Assembly (NCBI GenBank): GCA_963798855.1
Contig: CAWCUU010000003.1
Coordinates: forward strand, 682,001 to 746,000
Source: CAWCUU01 sp963798855
GTDB taxonomy: Bacteria; Gemmatimonadota; Gemmatimonadetes; Longimicrobiales; RSA9
Reading direction: 5' to 3'
Length of the DNA stretch: 64,000 bases
How positions within the stretch are numbered: position 1 is the stretch's first letter; the number at the start of each line of letters is the position of its first letter. The position numbers were made by a program, and so were the translations under genes. The notes under the pieces were generated by a model. The model did no database searches, had not been told where the DNA came from, and worked only from the letters and a program-made list of their open reading frames with translations. This document shows positions 9,367-19,194 of the stretch, in pieces.

Positions 9367-10872
9367 TCACTGCTTCCGGCTTCGACGATGCGCGTCCACC
9401 GGAAGACCCGCCATCAGCCGCAGCAACGCGTCCTGCGACGCGTTCTCCCGCGTGAGCGTGCCCACGAGACGCCCTTCCCGGAGCACCAGGATCCGGGTCG
9501 AGAGGTTGATCAGCTCCGGAAGCTCGCTCGAGATCAGCAGGATCGCGCTTCCCTGCGCGGCCAGCCGATCGATGAGCGCGTGGATCTCCGCCTTCGCTCC
9601 CACGTCGATGCCGCGCGTCGGCTCGTCGAGGATGAGGATGCGCGAGCGCGCCGCGAGCCATTTCGCGAGCACCACCTTCTGCTGCGTGCCGCCGGAGAGC
9701 CCGGCGACGGCCGCGTCGACGCTCGCCCCCCGTATCCGCAGCAGCTCGAAGAAGCTGCGGGCCAGGGTCCGCTCCTCGGTCCGGCTGATCCACTGGAGGC
9801 GTGACAGGCGGCGGAGGATCGGCAGCGAGATGTTCTGCCGTCCGCTCGCGGACAGCACCAGACCCTGTCGCTTGCGATCCTCCGGCACGAGCCCGATCCC
9901 GAGGCGGATCGCTTCGCGCGGGCTGCCGATCCGCACCGGGCGGCCGTCGACGTAGACGTCTCCCCGCACGTCGTGCTCGAGGCCGAAGAGCGCGCAGGCG
10001 ATCTCCGAGCGACCCGCGCCGACGAGTCCCGCCAGCCCCAGCACCTCGCCGCGCCGCAGCGAAAACGAGACCGGCTCGAATTTTCCCGGCACCTCGAGGC
10101 GGTCGACGCGCAGCAGCTCGTCACCCGCCGTGCTCGCCACGTGCTGGGGGAAGTACTCGCGAAGCGGCCGGCCGACCATCAGCTCCACGAGCTCGGCCTC
10201 GCTCAGCCGCGAGGCCGGCCGGGTCGCCACGTGCCTGCCATCGCGCAGCACGGTCACGGCGCTGCAGAGGTGGAACAGCTCGGCCATCCGGTGCGACACG
10301 AAGACGCACGTCACGCCGCGATCCTTCAGGCGTCCCACCAGCTCGTACAGCCGGTCCGCCTCGCCCTGGCTGAGGCTGCTGGTCGGCTCGTCGAAGACCA
10401 CGATACGCGCGCCGCCGCCGACGGCCGCCGCGATCTGCACCAGCTGCTGCTGCGCGATGGCGAGCTCGCCGAGCGGGCGGCGGACGTCCAGCGAGGTGCC
10501 GATCTCCGCGAGCAGGGCGTCTGCGCGCCGTTCCATCTCGCGCCGCTGGAGCAGCCCGGCCCGGCGAGGCAGCGCGCCCAGGCAGAGATTCTCGGCCACG
10601 GAGAGGTTGTCGCAGAAAGCGAGCTCCTGGTGGACCATGCCGACGCCCGCGGCCAGCGCATCGCGCGGGCTGCCGAAGCGCGCTTCCCTGCCGTGGATGA
10701 GCAGCCGGCCGGCGTCCGGTGCGTGGATTCCCGCCAGGATCTTGCCCAGCGTGCTCTTTCCGGCGCCGTTCTCGCCGCAGAGCCCGTGGCAGGTGGCGGC
10801 GGCGATGTCGAAGGACACGTCGTCGAGCGCGACAACGCCGGGGAATCGCTTCGTGATCGCGTCGAAGCGCAC
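9367..10872 (-). CDS. Sugar ABC transporter ATP-binding protein (double ATPase)
   Basis: About 501 aa with two ABC ATPase halves, as in RbsA/XylG/MglA proteins. The first half has Walker A GENGAGKST, a Q-loop (MVHQELAF) and FDEPTSSL. The second has the degenerate Walker A GLVGAGRSE, signature LSGGTQQK and LDEPTRGIDVG. No ATG fits; a GTG at 10872 (VRFDAITKRF) is the best start. Last gene of the xylA-xylB-permease-binding protein-ATPase operon. By context it powers pentose, probably xylose, import. Confidence 0.9.
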   Translation of the reverse strand: MRFDAITKRFPGVVALDDVSFDIAAATCHGLCGENGAGKSTLGKILAGIHAPDAGRLLIHGREARFGSPRDALAAGVGMVHQELAFCDNLSVAENLCLGALPRRAGLLQRREMERRADALLAEIGTSLDVRRPLGELAIAQQQLVQIAAAVGGGARIVVFDEPTSSLSQGEADRLYELVGRLKDRGVTCVFVSHRMAELFHLCSAVTVLRDGRHVATRPASRLSEAELVELMVGRPLREYFPQHVASTAGDELLRVDRLEVPGKFEPVSFSLRRGEVLGLAGLVGAGRSEIACALFGLEHDVRGDVYVDGRPVRIGSPREAIRLGIGLVPEDRKRQGLVLSASGRQNISLPILRRLSRLQWISRTEERTLARSFFELLRIRGASVDAAVAGLSGGTQQKVVLAKWLAARSRILILDEPTRGIDVGAKAEIHALIDRLAAQGSAILLISSELPELINLSTRILVLREGRLVGTLTRENASQDALLRLMAGLPVDAHRRSRKQ

Positions 10873-10910
10873 GCGCGCACCGCGTCCGTCGGCATCGGCC
10901 CGGCAGTCGG

Positions 10911-11936
10911 CTACTGCGCGGTGAGGTACTTCTCGGGCACGTCGGTGAACCCCCACGCCTGGAGCTGGTGCGCCCACTCGCCGAGGTTGTCCCGGCTCAC
11001 GCGCACGAGATCCATCGGGATGATCTCGGGGACATCCTTGCCGTGGATCCTGTCCACGATCGTCCTGACGCCGACGTAGCCCCACTGATAGACGGGTTGC
11101 GCGAGCAGCACCGGGGCGATGCCGGCGTCGACGTAGGCGAGCTGGGCCGGCAGGCCGTCCACCGAGACGACCTTCACCTTGGCCGGATCCAGGTCCGTGA
11201 GCAGGGACTGCGTGAACAGCGCCCAGCCGCCGACCATCGCCCACGCGGTGATCTCCGGGTACGCGTTCATCACCCGGATCACCTCGGCGGCCGCGTCCTG
11301 CGGCGTCTCGATGTTGTGGAACGTCCCCACGATCCGGATCCCCGGATGCTTCGCCGCTTCGTCGAGAACGCCCTGCACCCGCCGCTGCAGGTTGGGCGCG
11401 TTCTGGTTTCCGGCGAGTATGGCCACGGCGGCGTGTCCGCCCGTCAGCGCGGCCAGCTCGGCCATGACCCGACGTCCGGTCTGGAGGTCGTCGACGCCGT
11501 AGTACGCGAATCGATCCGACTGCGGCACGTCGCTGTCGAACGTCATCACCTGCACGCCCCGGCTCACGGCGTCGTTGATGGCTCCGGTGACCTTGCCCGC
11601 GTCCGAGGACGAGATCAGGATCGCGTCGGCTCCGTCGTTGACCGCCTGCTGGATCCGCTGCGCCTGCAGCTGTCCGTCTTCCTGGGGCGGCGTCAGCCAT
11701 GCGACCTCGACGTGCCGACCCGCGCGGGAGAGCTCTCGCGCCGCGGCTTCCGCGCCGGTGCGCGCCGCGAGAAAGACGGGGTTGCTGGAGCTCTTCGCGA
11801 TCATCGCGATGGTGATGTTCGAGTCCTGCGCCATCGCGCCGCCGCTCGGACGCGCCTCGGACCCGGAGCCACACGCGGTGGCGGCCGCGGACAGCGCGCC
11901 GATCGCGGCGAGCCGGATCACCATGGAACGGTTCAT
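10911..11936 (-). CDS. Periplasmic sugar-binding lipoprotein of the ABC transporter
   Basis: 341-aa substrate-binding protein of the RbsB/XylF type (Peripla_BP_4). A lipoprotein-like signal (AATACGS, Cys as acylation site) precedes ITIAMIAKSSSNPVFLAARTGAEAA, QAVNDGADAILISSSDA and the hinge motif FHNIETPQDAAAEVI. It starts at ATG 11936, only a few bases after the permease stop. The specificity is inferred to be xylose from the linked xylA and xylB; ribose or another pentose cannot be excluded. Confidence 0.88.
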   Translation of the reverse strand: MNRSMVIRLAAIGALSAAATACGSGSEARPSGGAMAQDSNITIAMIAKSSSNPVFLAARTGAEAAARELSRAGRHVEVAWLTPPQEDGQLQAQRIQQAVNDGADAILISSSDAGKVTGAINDAVSRGVQVMTFDSDVPQSDRFAYYGVDDLQTGRRVMAELAALTGGHAAVAILAGNQNAPNLQRRVQGVLDEAAKHPGIRIVGTFHNIETPQDAAAEVIRVMNAYPEITAWAMVGGWALFTQSLLTDLDPAKVKVVSVDGLPAQLAYVDAGIAPVLLAQPVYQWGYVGVRTIVDRIHGKDVPEIIPMDLVRVSRDNLGEWAHQLQAWGFTDVPEKYLTAQ

Positions 11937-11938
11937 CG

Positions 11939-13036
11939 TCACCCCGATGCGTGCGTCGTTGCGCGAGCCCGGCTCAGGCGCCGGGCCGTCGCGCGCGTGC
12001 TCCACTGGTCGACCACCACGGCGATGATGATCGCGCAGCCGATCACGATCCACTCGTAGTTCTGATCGAATCGAAGCGTGCGGATCGACTGGCGGATCAG
12101 CACGATCAGCAGCGCGCCGAGCATCGCCCCGAGCGCGCTGCCCCTGCCGCCGATCAGGCTGGCGCCGCCGACGACCGCGGAAGCGATCACGTACAGCTCG
12201 TAACCCTGGCCGTCGGCCGATGAGGCCGATCCGTAGAAGCTCGCGCCCAGGAACGCCGCGATACCGGCCGTCAGGCCCGAGACCGCATACACGCCGAGCT
12301 GGATCCGGTTCAGCGGCAGCCCCGCGAACCGGCTCGCCTCCAGATTGCCGCCGAACGCGAAGACGTGCCTGCCCATCACCGTCCGGCGGAGGTACAGCGA
12401 GCCGATCAGCGCGACGGCGAGCATGGTCAGCAGCGGGACCGGGTAGAGGCCCGCCGCCAGACCGAGAGGCGCCTTCGCCACGCCGGTCAGCGGCTGCGGC
12501 ACGAGAATGCTCTCCGCCCGCGTCGCGACGAACGCGACGCCGCGCAGCATCCACATCGTGCCCAGCGTGACGATGAACGGGTGCACGCGCAGCCCGACGA
12601 CCAGCGCGCCGTTGAAGAGGCCGCACAGCAGGCCGACGCCCAGGCAGGTGGCCAGCCCGAGCAGGACCGTGGCCGGGCCGGGCATCGGCGAGACCGCCCG
12701 GAGCACGAGCGCCATCGCGACGCCCGACAACGCGTAGATCGAGCCGACCGAAAGATCGATGCCCCCGGAGATGATGACCACGGTCGCGCCGATCGCCATG
12801 ATCGCGAAGAAGCTGGCGTCCGTCGCCGTCTGGATCAGCGTGTGCGAATTCCAGAAGTTGTTGACCGCCTCGCCCGTGCGCGCGTCGACGTGCGAGCCCG
12901 CGAGCGCCGTCAACGCGAGCGTGATCGACAGGACCACCAGCGCGATGCCGATCTCCTGCGACGTGAGCACGCTCCGGCCGGCGGCGCGCACCAGGCGCCG
13001 GCTCCGCGAGCGTCGGCTCTCGAGCGACGCCTCCAT
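11939..13036 (-). CDS. Sugar ABC transporter permease (RbsC/XylH family)
   Basis: 365-aa membrane protein with about eight to ten hydrophobic segments. The BPD_transp_2 signature is present: ISGGIDLSVGSIYALSGV, then GLFNGALVVGLRVHPFIVTLGTM and a C-terminal VVGGASLIGGRGS. It forms the membrane channel for the adjacent binding protein and ATPase. Starts at ATG 13036, three bases from the end of xylB, so it is tightly coupled. Confidence 0.92.
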   Translation of the reverse strand: MEASLESRRSRSRRLVRAAGRSVLTSQEIGIALVVLSITLALTALAGSHVDARTGEAVNNFWNSHTLIQTATDASFFAIMAIGATVVIISGGIDLSVGSIYALSGVAMALVLRAVSPMPGPATVLLGLATCLGVGLLCGLFNGALVVGLRVHPFIVTLGTMWMLRGVAFVATRAESILVPQPLTGVAKAPLGLAAGLYPVPLLTMLAVALIGSLYLRRTVMGRHVFAFGGNLEASRFAGLPLNRIQLGVYAVSGLTAGIAAFLGASFYGSASSADGQGYELYVIASAVVGGASLIGGRGSALGAMLGALLIVLIRQSIRTLRFDQNYEWIVIGCAIIIAVVVDQWSTRATARRLSRARATTHASG

Positions 13037-13039
13037 GTG

Positions 13040-14562
13040 CTACGCGCCCTCCGGTCGCCGGTCCGCCGCACGGACCGAGGCGGTCGGATAGCTCGCGCGG
13101 AACCGCGCATACGGCTCCTCGTACGCGCGATGCCTTTCCGGATCGGCGGGCTCGACGGGGCCCGCCGCGATCAGCGCCGCCGCCGCCGTGGCGACATCGG
13201 GAAATGCGCCCACCCCGACCGCGGCGAGTAGCGCCGCGCCATAGGCGGGCCCCTCCTCCCGATTCACGGTCTGGACGGCGAGGCCGTACACGTCCGCCTG
13301 CAGGCGGCGCAGGAACGCGCTCCGGGCGCCTCCGCCCGTCAGCAGCACCCGGTTGGGCGACAGTCCCAGCTCCTGCAGGATCGAGAGCGAGTCCCGCAAC
13401 GCGAAGCAGATCCCTTCCAGCACGGCGCGCGTGACGTGCGCGCGGCCGTGTGCGAGGCTGAGACCGAGCAGCGCTCCGCGCGCGGACGCATCCCGGTGCG
13501 GCGTGCGCTCGCCCTGAAGGTACGGCAGGAACGTGAGGCCTTCCGCGCCGGGGGCGACGTCGCCGGCCTCGTCGTCCAACCGCCGGTCGGCTTCCGGCCC
13601 CTCGCCGAGCTCGCGCGCGAAGCGGTCCCGGTACCACGCGAACGCTCCGCCCGCGGACAGCACGACGCCCATGACGTACCAGACGCCGGGAGCGACGTGC
13701 GCGAACGTGTGGGCGCGCATGGCGGGATCGACCCGCGGCTCGGACATCGGCGCGAGCACGGTCCCCGAGGTTCCCCAGCTCGCGACGACCACCCCCGGCG
13801 AGACCGCGCCGACGCCGGCGGCGCCGCACGCGTTGTCCGCGCCGCCCCCGACGACCGGCGTCCCTTCGGCGAGGCCGGTCGCCGCGGCCGCCCGCGCGCT
13901 CACCCGCCCCGCCACCTCGCCCGATCCGACCACGTCCGGCAGCAGCGCGGGCAGGAGAGAGACGGCCGAGAGGATCTCGTCGCTCCAGCGCCCGCCGGCG
14001 GGATCGAACATCAGCGTGCCCGACGCATCGGACGGCTCGGTGGCGAGCTCGCCGGTCAGACGGAAGCGAACGAAGTCCTTGGCCAGGAGCACCTTCGAGA
14101 GCCGCTCGAACGCCGCTCGCTCGTGGTTCCTGAGCCAGAGCACCTTCGGCAGCGTGAACCCCTCGAGCGCGGGGTTGCAGACGAGGTCGCGGAGCCGCGC
14201 CTCACCGCCGACCGCTCTGCGTGATCTCCTCGCACTCGGCCGTGGTCCGGCCGTCGCACCACAGCAGCGCCGGGCGGATCACCCCGCCGTCGCGGTCCAG
14301 GAATACGGACGAGTGCATCTGCCCCGAGATGCCGACCGCCTCCACCGCCCGGGCCGGGCGATCGGCGAGCAGCTTCCGGATCGTCGCCACCGTCGCCTCC
14401 CACCACGCATCCGGGGCCTGCTCGGCCCACCCCGGCCGGGGCGCCTGCAGCGTGAGCGGCGTGGTCGCCGAAGCCGTCACATCTCCGGCGGCGCCGACGA
14501 GAATGCCCTTGACGCCGCTCGTGCCGACGTCGAGTCCGAGGAAATGGCATCGGCATCCTCAT
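13040..14562 (-). CDS. xylB: Xylulokinase, frameshifted
   Basis: FGGY-family kinase converting D-xylulose to xylulose 5-phosphate. FLGLDVGTSGVKG (phosphate loop) begins the protein, followed by GISGQMHSSVFLD, ALLWCDGRT, GGGADNACGAAGVG and LTGGGARSAFL, in family order. The natural start is the ATGA at 14562-14559 overlapping the xylA stop, but the ATG frame leaves the coding frame within a few codons. A second shift lies near 14205. Each is repaired by one base. Total length would be about 505 aa, normal for XylB. Either assembly indels or recent inactivation. Confidence 0.87.
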
Positions 14563-15744
14563 CGCACGCCCAGCAGGATCTCCATCGTGAGCTGGTCGAG
14601 CCGCTCGTACGCGTAGCCCTGGCGCCGGATCGCCGGCAGGTCGAACGTCCGGGCCTTCAGCTCGCGCGCCCGCTCCGGGCTGAAGCCGCCGCGCTCCTCC
14701 GCCTCTCCACCGCGCGCGCGCAGCTCGGCCAGGATCTGCTGGATCTCGGGGTCCGCGTCGAAGCGGGCGACCTTCTCCTTCAGGATGAGGTAGCTGCGCA
14801 TGCAGCCGGCGGCGAAGTCCCGCACTCCCGTCCTCGTCCTCGGTGCGGAAGGCGTGGGCGTCGAAGTGGCGCATGCCCTGCCACCGCGCGTCCTCGAGCA
14901 GCTTCACCAGGAAGAAGTCCGATTTCGGGTCGACGCTGCCGAAGCGCAGGTCCTGATCGAAGCGCCCGGGCTTCTGGCCGTTCAGGTCGATGTGGAAGAG
15001 CTTGCCCGCGTCCAGGGCCTGGGCCACGCCGTGCGAGAAGTCGAGCCCCGCCATGGTGTCGTGCGCGACCTCGGGGTTCAGCCCCACCATCTCCGGGTGG
15101 TCGAGCGTGTGGATGAACGCCAGCATGTGGCCGATGGTCGGCAGGTACATGTCGCCGCGCGGCTCGTTGGGCTTGGGCTCGAGCGCGAAGCGGAGATCGT
15201 AGCCGCTGCGAGATCGCGTAGTCGCACAGGAAGTTCAACGCGTCGCGGTACCAGCCCAGCGCGGCGCGCGGGTCCTTGGCCGCGTCCGTCTCGGCGCCCT
15301 CCCGCCCGCCCCAGAAGACGTACGTCGTCGGCCCCCAGCCGGACCCCGAGGTCCATGGCGTGCATGGTCTTGTGCAGCGCGTACGCCCGTACCCGCGCGT
15401 CGTTCGATGTGAACGCGCCGTCGCGGAAGGCCGGGTCGGAGAAGAGGTTGGTCGTGGCCATCGGCACCCGTAGCCCGGACTGCTCGAGCGCGGCCTCGAA
15501 CTCGCGCACGATGCGGTCGCGCTCGGCGCGCGGAGGCGTCGCGCGGCACCAGGTCCTCGTCGTGCAGGTTCACGCCGTACGCGCCGAGCTCCGCCAGCTC
15601 GTGCACGATGCGCACGGGCGAAAGCGGCGGGCGCACCGGCTCGCCGAACGGGTCGCGTCCGACGTTGCCGACGGTCCAGAGCCCGAACGTGAAATGGTGC
15701 TCCGGGCGCGGCGTGTAGGCGTCGTCTGTGGTCGCGCGGCTCAT
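14559..15744 (-). CDS. xylA: Xylose isomerase, several frameshifts
   Basis: Converts D-xylose to D-xylulose. Recognisable pieces in order: HFTFGLWTVGNVGRDPFGE, AYGVNLHDEDLVP (catalytic His and Asp), ATTNLFSDPAFRDGAFTSND, FWGGREGAET (metal-binding region), PTIGHMLAFIHTL, PEVAHDTMAGLDF, LFHIDLNGQ and DFFLVKLLEDARW. They are spread over three frames, with shifts near 15535, 15335, 15205 and 14830. The start is ATG 15744. First gene of the pentose operon; its stop overlaps xylB. Motif conservation suggests the shifts are sequence errors or very recent. Confidence 0.88.
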
Positions 15745-15848
15745 GATGCACGTCCTGGCGCCAGGGTTTCGAGAACGGCCGGGCCTCGGCTCGACGTCAA
15801 GGTGCGGGGGGCGGGGCGTTGGCGCGAGGGGCGGGAGGGGCGTCAACA

Positions 15849-15972
15849 GCGTGACACGGAGGGCTCGGAGGCGTCCGAGGGCTCGGAGAACGGCGTTTGG
15901 TTTTTCATCCCCTCCCCCACCCCGATGCCTCCGACCCCGTTCGGGCTCTTCGTGTCAAGCGGTTGAGGAGGT
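15849..15972. repeat. Palindromic intergenic repeat family A, copy 3
   Basis: GCGTGACACGGAGGGCTCGG at the left and the inverse CTCTTCGTGTCAAGC at the right. Lies in the divergent gap between xylA and the GH3 gene, in tandem with copy 4. Confidence 0.78.
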
Positions 15973-16013
15973 GGTTTGGCGTCCGGGGCAGGAGCCGCGC
16001 CCCGAACGTCAAA

Positions 16014-16146
16014 AGCGTGACACGGAGGGCTCGGAGGTGTCCGAGGCTCGGAGAACGGCGTTTGGTTTTTCATCCCTTCCCGAAGACGGTGGTCCACTCC
16101 GGTATCTCCGACCCCCTTCGAGCTCTCCGTGTCAAGCCGTCGAGCA
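16014..16146. repeat. Palindromic intergenic repeat family A, copy 4
   Basis: Very close to copy 3 over its left half (including GGTTTTTCATCCC) and ends CTCTCCGTGTCAAGCC. The two copies fill most of the xylA-GH3 divergent region (15745-16248), so they may lie within the promoters. Confidence 0.78.
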
Positions 16147-16248
16147 GGTGACGGCGCGTCGGGCCTGAACCCGTTGACCGAGCGGCCGGCGGCGCCGTAA
16201 GGTCGGAGCGCGTGATCGGATCGGAATGGCATCCAGCCGGAGGCGGCC

Positions 16249-18482
16249 ATGCGAGAGGGAACGCGGCACGCGGCAGCAATCCCGGGGGCGCTCGCGTGCG
16301 GGATCGTGCTGTGTCCGCTGCTCGCTCCCGCGCTGCAGGCGCAGGCGCCGGCGTACCGCGATCCGGCGCTGCCGGTGGCGCAGCGGGTCGACGACCTCGT
16401 GAGCCGGATGACGCTCGCAGAGAAGGTCTCGCAGATGATGGACCAGGCGCCGGCGATCGAGCGGCTGGGAGTGCCGGAGTACAACTGGTGGAACGAGGCG
16501 CTGCACGGCGTGGCGCGGGCGGGGCTCGCGACGGTGTTCCCGCAGGCGATCGGCTTCGCCGCCACCTGGGACGACAGCCTGGTCTTCCGCATGGCGACGG
16601 CGATCTCGGACGAGGCCCGCGCCAAGCACCACGAGGCGGTGCGCGACGGCCGGCGCGACCGCTACAAGGGCCTGACGTTCTGGTCGCCGAACATCAACCT
16701 CTTCCGCGACCCGCGCTGGGGGCGGGGCCAGGAGACGTACGGCGAGGACCCGTTCCTGACGGGGCGGCTGGCGGTGCAGTTCATCCGCGGGCTGCAGGGC
16801 GACGACCCGAAGTACCTGAAGACCGTCGCGACGGTGAAGCACTTCGCCGTGCACAGCGGGCCGGAGCCGGCCCGGCACGGCTTCGACGCGGTGGTGGACG
16901 AGCGGGACCTGCGCGAGACGTACCTGCGGCAGTTCGAGCAGGCGATCCGGCAGGGCGGCGCGTACTCGCTGATGTGCGCCTACAACCGGGTGGACGGCGA
17001 GCCCGCCTGCGCGAGCGACACCCTGCTGCGCGACATCCTGCGCGGCGAATGGGGCTTCGCCGGCTACGTCGTCTCCGACTGCGGCGCCGTCGCCGACATC
17101 TGGGAGCACCACGGGGCGGCGGCGACGGCCGCGGAGGCTTCGGCGGCGGCCGTGAAAGCCGGCACCGACCTGAACTGCGGCCGGACCTACGACTCGCTGC
17201 ATGGTCGCGGTGAAGCAGGGGCTGATCGCGCGAGGCGGCCATCGACACCGCGGTGAAGCGGCTGTTCACGGCGCGCTTCCGGCTGGGCATGTTCGATCCG
17301 CCGGAGCGCGTGCGCTGGACGCGGATCCCGTACGGCGACGTCGACAGCCCGGCGCACCGGGCGCTGGCGCTGCAGGTGGCGCGGGAGTCGATGGTGCTGC
17401 TCAAGAACGACGGCGTGCTGCCGCTGCGCAAGGATCTGGGGACGCTGGCCGTGATCGGCCCGAACGCGGACCAGTGGCGCATGCTGCTGGGCAACTACAA
17501 CGGCCTCCCTGCCGACCCGGTCACACCGCTGCGCGGGTTGCGCGAGGCGCTGGCGGGGCGAGGCACGCGCGTGCTCTACGCCCGTGGCTCGGATCTGGCC
17601 CCGGGCTTCCCCGTCCCGGATGTCGTGCCGGCGGACGCCCTGCTCGAAGAAGCCCTGGCCGCCGCCAGGCAGGCGGACGCCGTCGTGCTGTTCCTCGGGC
17701 TCACGCCGAGGCTCGAGGGGGAGGAGATGCCGATCGAGATCCCCGGCTTCCGTGGCGGCGACCGCACGAGCATCGAGCTTCCCGAGCCGCAGGAGCGGCT
17801 GCTCGAGCGCGTCACCGCGCTCGGCAAGCCGACGGTGCTCGTGCTGCTCAACGGCAGCGCGCTCGCCGTGACCTGGGCGCAGGAGCACGTCCCCGCGATC
17901 CTCGACGCCTGGTATCCGGGGCAGGCCGCCGGCACCGCCATCGCCGACGTGCTATTCGGCGACTTCGACCCGGGCGGTCGCCTGCCCGTCACCTTTTACC
18001 GCGGCACGAGCGACCTGCCACCCTTCGATGACTACCGCATGGAGGGGCGCACCTACCGCTTCTTCGGCGGCACGCCGCTCTACCCGTTCGGCCACGGCCT
18101 CAGCTACACCCGCTTCGACTACGAGACGCTGCGGACGAGCGCCGACACCATCCCCGCGGATGGCACCATCACCGTGAGCGTGGACGTGACCAACACCGGC
18201 GCGCGCACGGGCGACGAGGTGGTGCAGCTCTACGTCGAGCACCCGGGTTCGGGCGTTGCACGTCCCCTCCGCGAGCTGAAGGGCTACCGTCGCATCACGC
18301 TCGAGCCCGGCGAGACGCGGACCGTCGAGCTGCCGCTCCCGGCGTCGACCCTCGCCTACTGGGACGCGGGTCGGCACCGATGGGTGGTCGAGGCCGAGCC
18401 CGTCCGCATCCGCGTGGGCGCCTCCTCGGCGGACCTGCGGCTCGAGAAGACGGTCCGGGTCGAGGGGGGTCGACGACCATGA
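16249..18482 (+). CDS. GH3 glycoside hydrolase, probable beta-xylosidase, frameshifted
   Basis: A signal peptide (ends LQAQ) precedes the GH3 N domain: QRVDDLVSRMTLAEKVSQM, YNWWNEALHGVARAG (typical of GH3 xylosidases), FWSPNINLFRDPRWGRGQETYGEDP, VKHFAVHSGPE and the nucleophile motif VVSDCGAV. The C domain and a fibronectin III-like tail follow (LLKNDGVLPL, DGTITVSVDVTNTGARTGDEVVQLYV). Two +1 shifts near 17200 and 17232 split the gene; joined, it is about 740 aa. It is divergent from the xylose operon, which supports release of xylose from xylo-oligosaccharides. Beta-glucosidase activity is the alternative. Confidence 0.88.
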
Positions 18483-18528
18483 CCGCTGTTCGGTCGGTGA
18501 CCCCGACACGACGAGAGGGATCTGCGCC

Positions 18529-18924
18529 ATGAAGACGCAAGTCAGCTTCCGGTCCGGCAAATTCCCTCCCTACAATGGGGAGGAGGAGCAGATCAACCCC
18601 GGCCTCTGGGGGAGGCGTCTCGCCGAGTATCTCGTGAGCCGCCTCGCCGCAATGGGCGTGACGACCGGCGAGATCGCCCCGGAGGACTGGGGCTATTACA
18701 TCCCGATCGCGAACGAAGGCGCCAGGCTCGCCCTCTGTTGCGGTCATCAGTACGGGGACGACGACGAGTTCCTCTGCTTCACGGATCCGTCGACGCCCAT
18801 CGTGAAGAAGCTCTTCCGCAGGATCGACGTGACGGCGGACCTGACCCGTCTCGTCTCGGTCCTGGAGGAGATCCTCGCCTCCGATCCGGACATCACGGAC
18901 GTGTCGTGGACGGAGCCGGGGTAG
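18529..18924 (+). CDS. Conserved hypothetical protein
   Basis: 131 aa, not assigned to a function. Features: a charged start (MKTQVSFRSGKFPPYNGEEEQINPG), a central DWGYYIPIANEGARLALCCG, LCFTDPSTPIVKKLFRRID and an acidic end. It has no signal peptide or membrane segment, so is probably a small cytoplasmic alpha/beta protein. Similar stand-alone proteins occur in soil proteobacteria as far as I recall, also without function. Starts 47 bp after the GH3 gene on the same strand. Confidence 0.7.
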   Translation: MKTQVSFRSGKFPPYNGEEEQINPGLWGRRLAEYLVSRLAAMGVTTGEIAPEDWGYYIPIANEGARLALCCGHQYGDDDEFLCFTDPSTPIVKKLFRRIDVTADLTRLVSVLEEILASDPDITDVSWTEPG

Positions 18925-19008
18925 GCCGGCGAAGGACGCGCGGAGTACCGGCCGGTCTGCCTTCCTTCGCCGGCCAGGCTCAATGGTGCAACGGCGTCCC
19001 TGCCGTCG

Positions 19009-19194
19009 GTGTCAGAACGTCCAAATGGGCAGAGACTCGACTGCCACAGCAAGTGGAACCAGATCACGATGGTGATCGACAGCCTGCACGTCGTGGGCGA
19101 CACGGCGGTCGCCATCGTCTGGCAGTTCGTGGACCGCATGGCGCTGCGCCCCGACAACCGGGTGCACCACGTGTCGCGGTTCACTCCGATCTGA
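19009..19194 (+). pseudogene. Possible fragment of an NTF2/SnoaL-like protein
   Basis: A short open frame contains WNQITMVIDSLHVVGDTAVAIVWQFV and DNRVHHVSRF, resembling the middle strands of DUF4440/SnoaL-type proteins. Both ends of such a domain (about 120 aa) are missing, and its end overlaps the 3' end of the ADOP permease gene. Probably a remnant, weakly supported. Confidence 0.3.
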
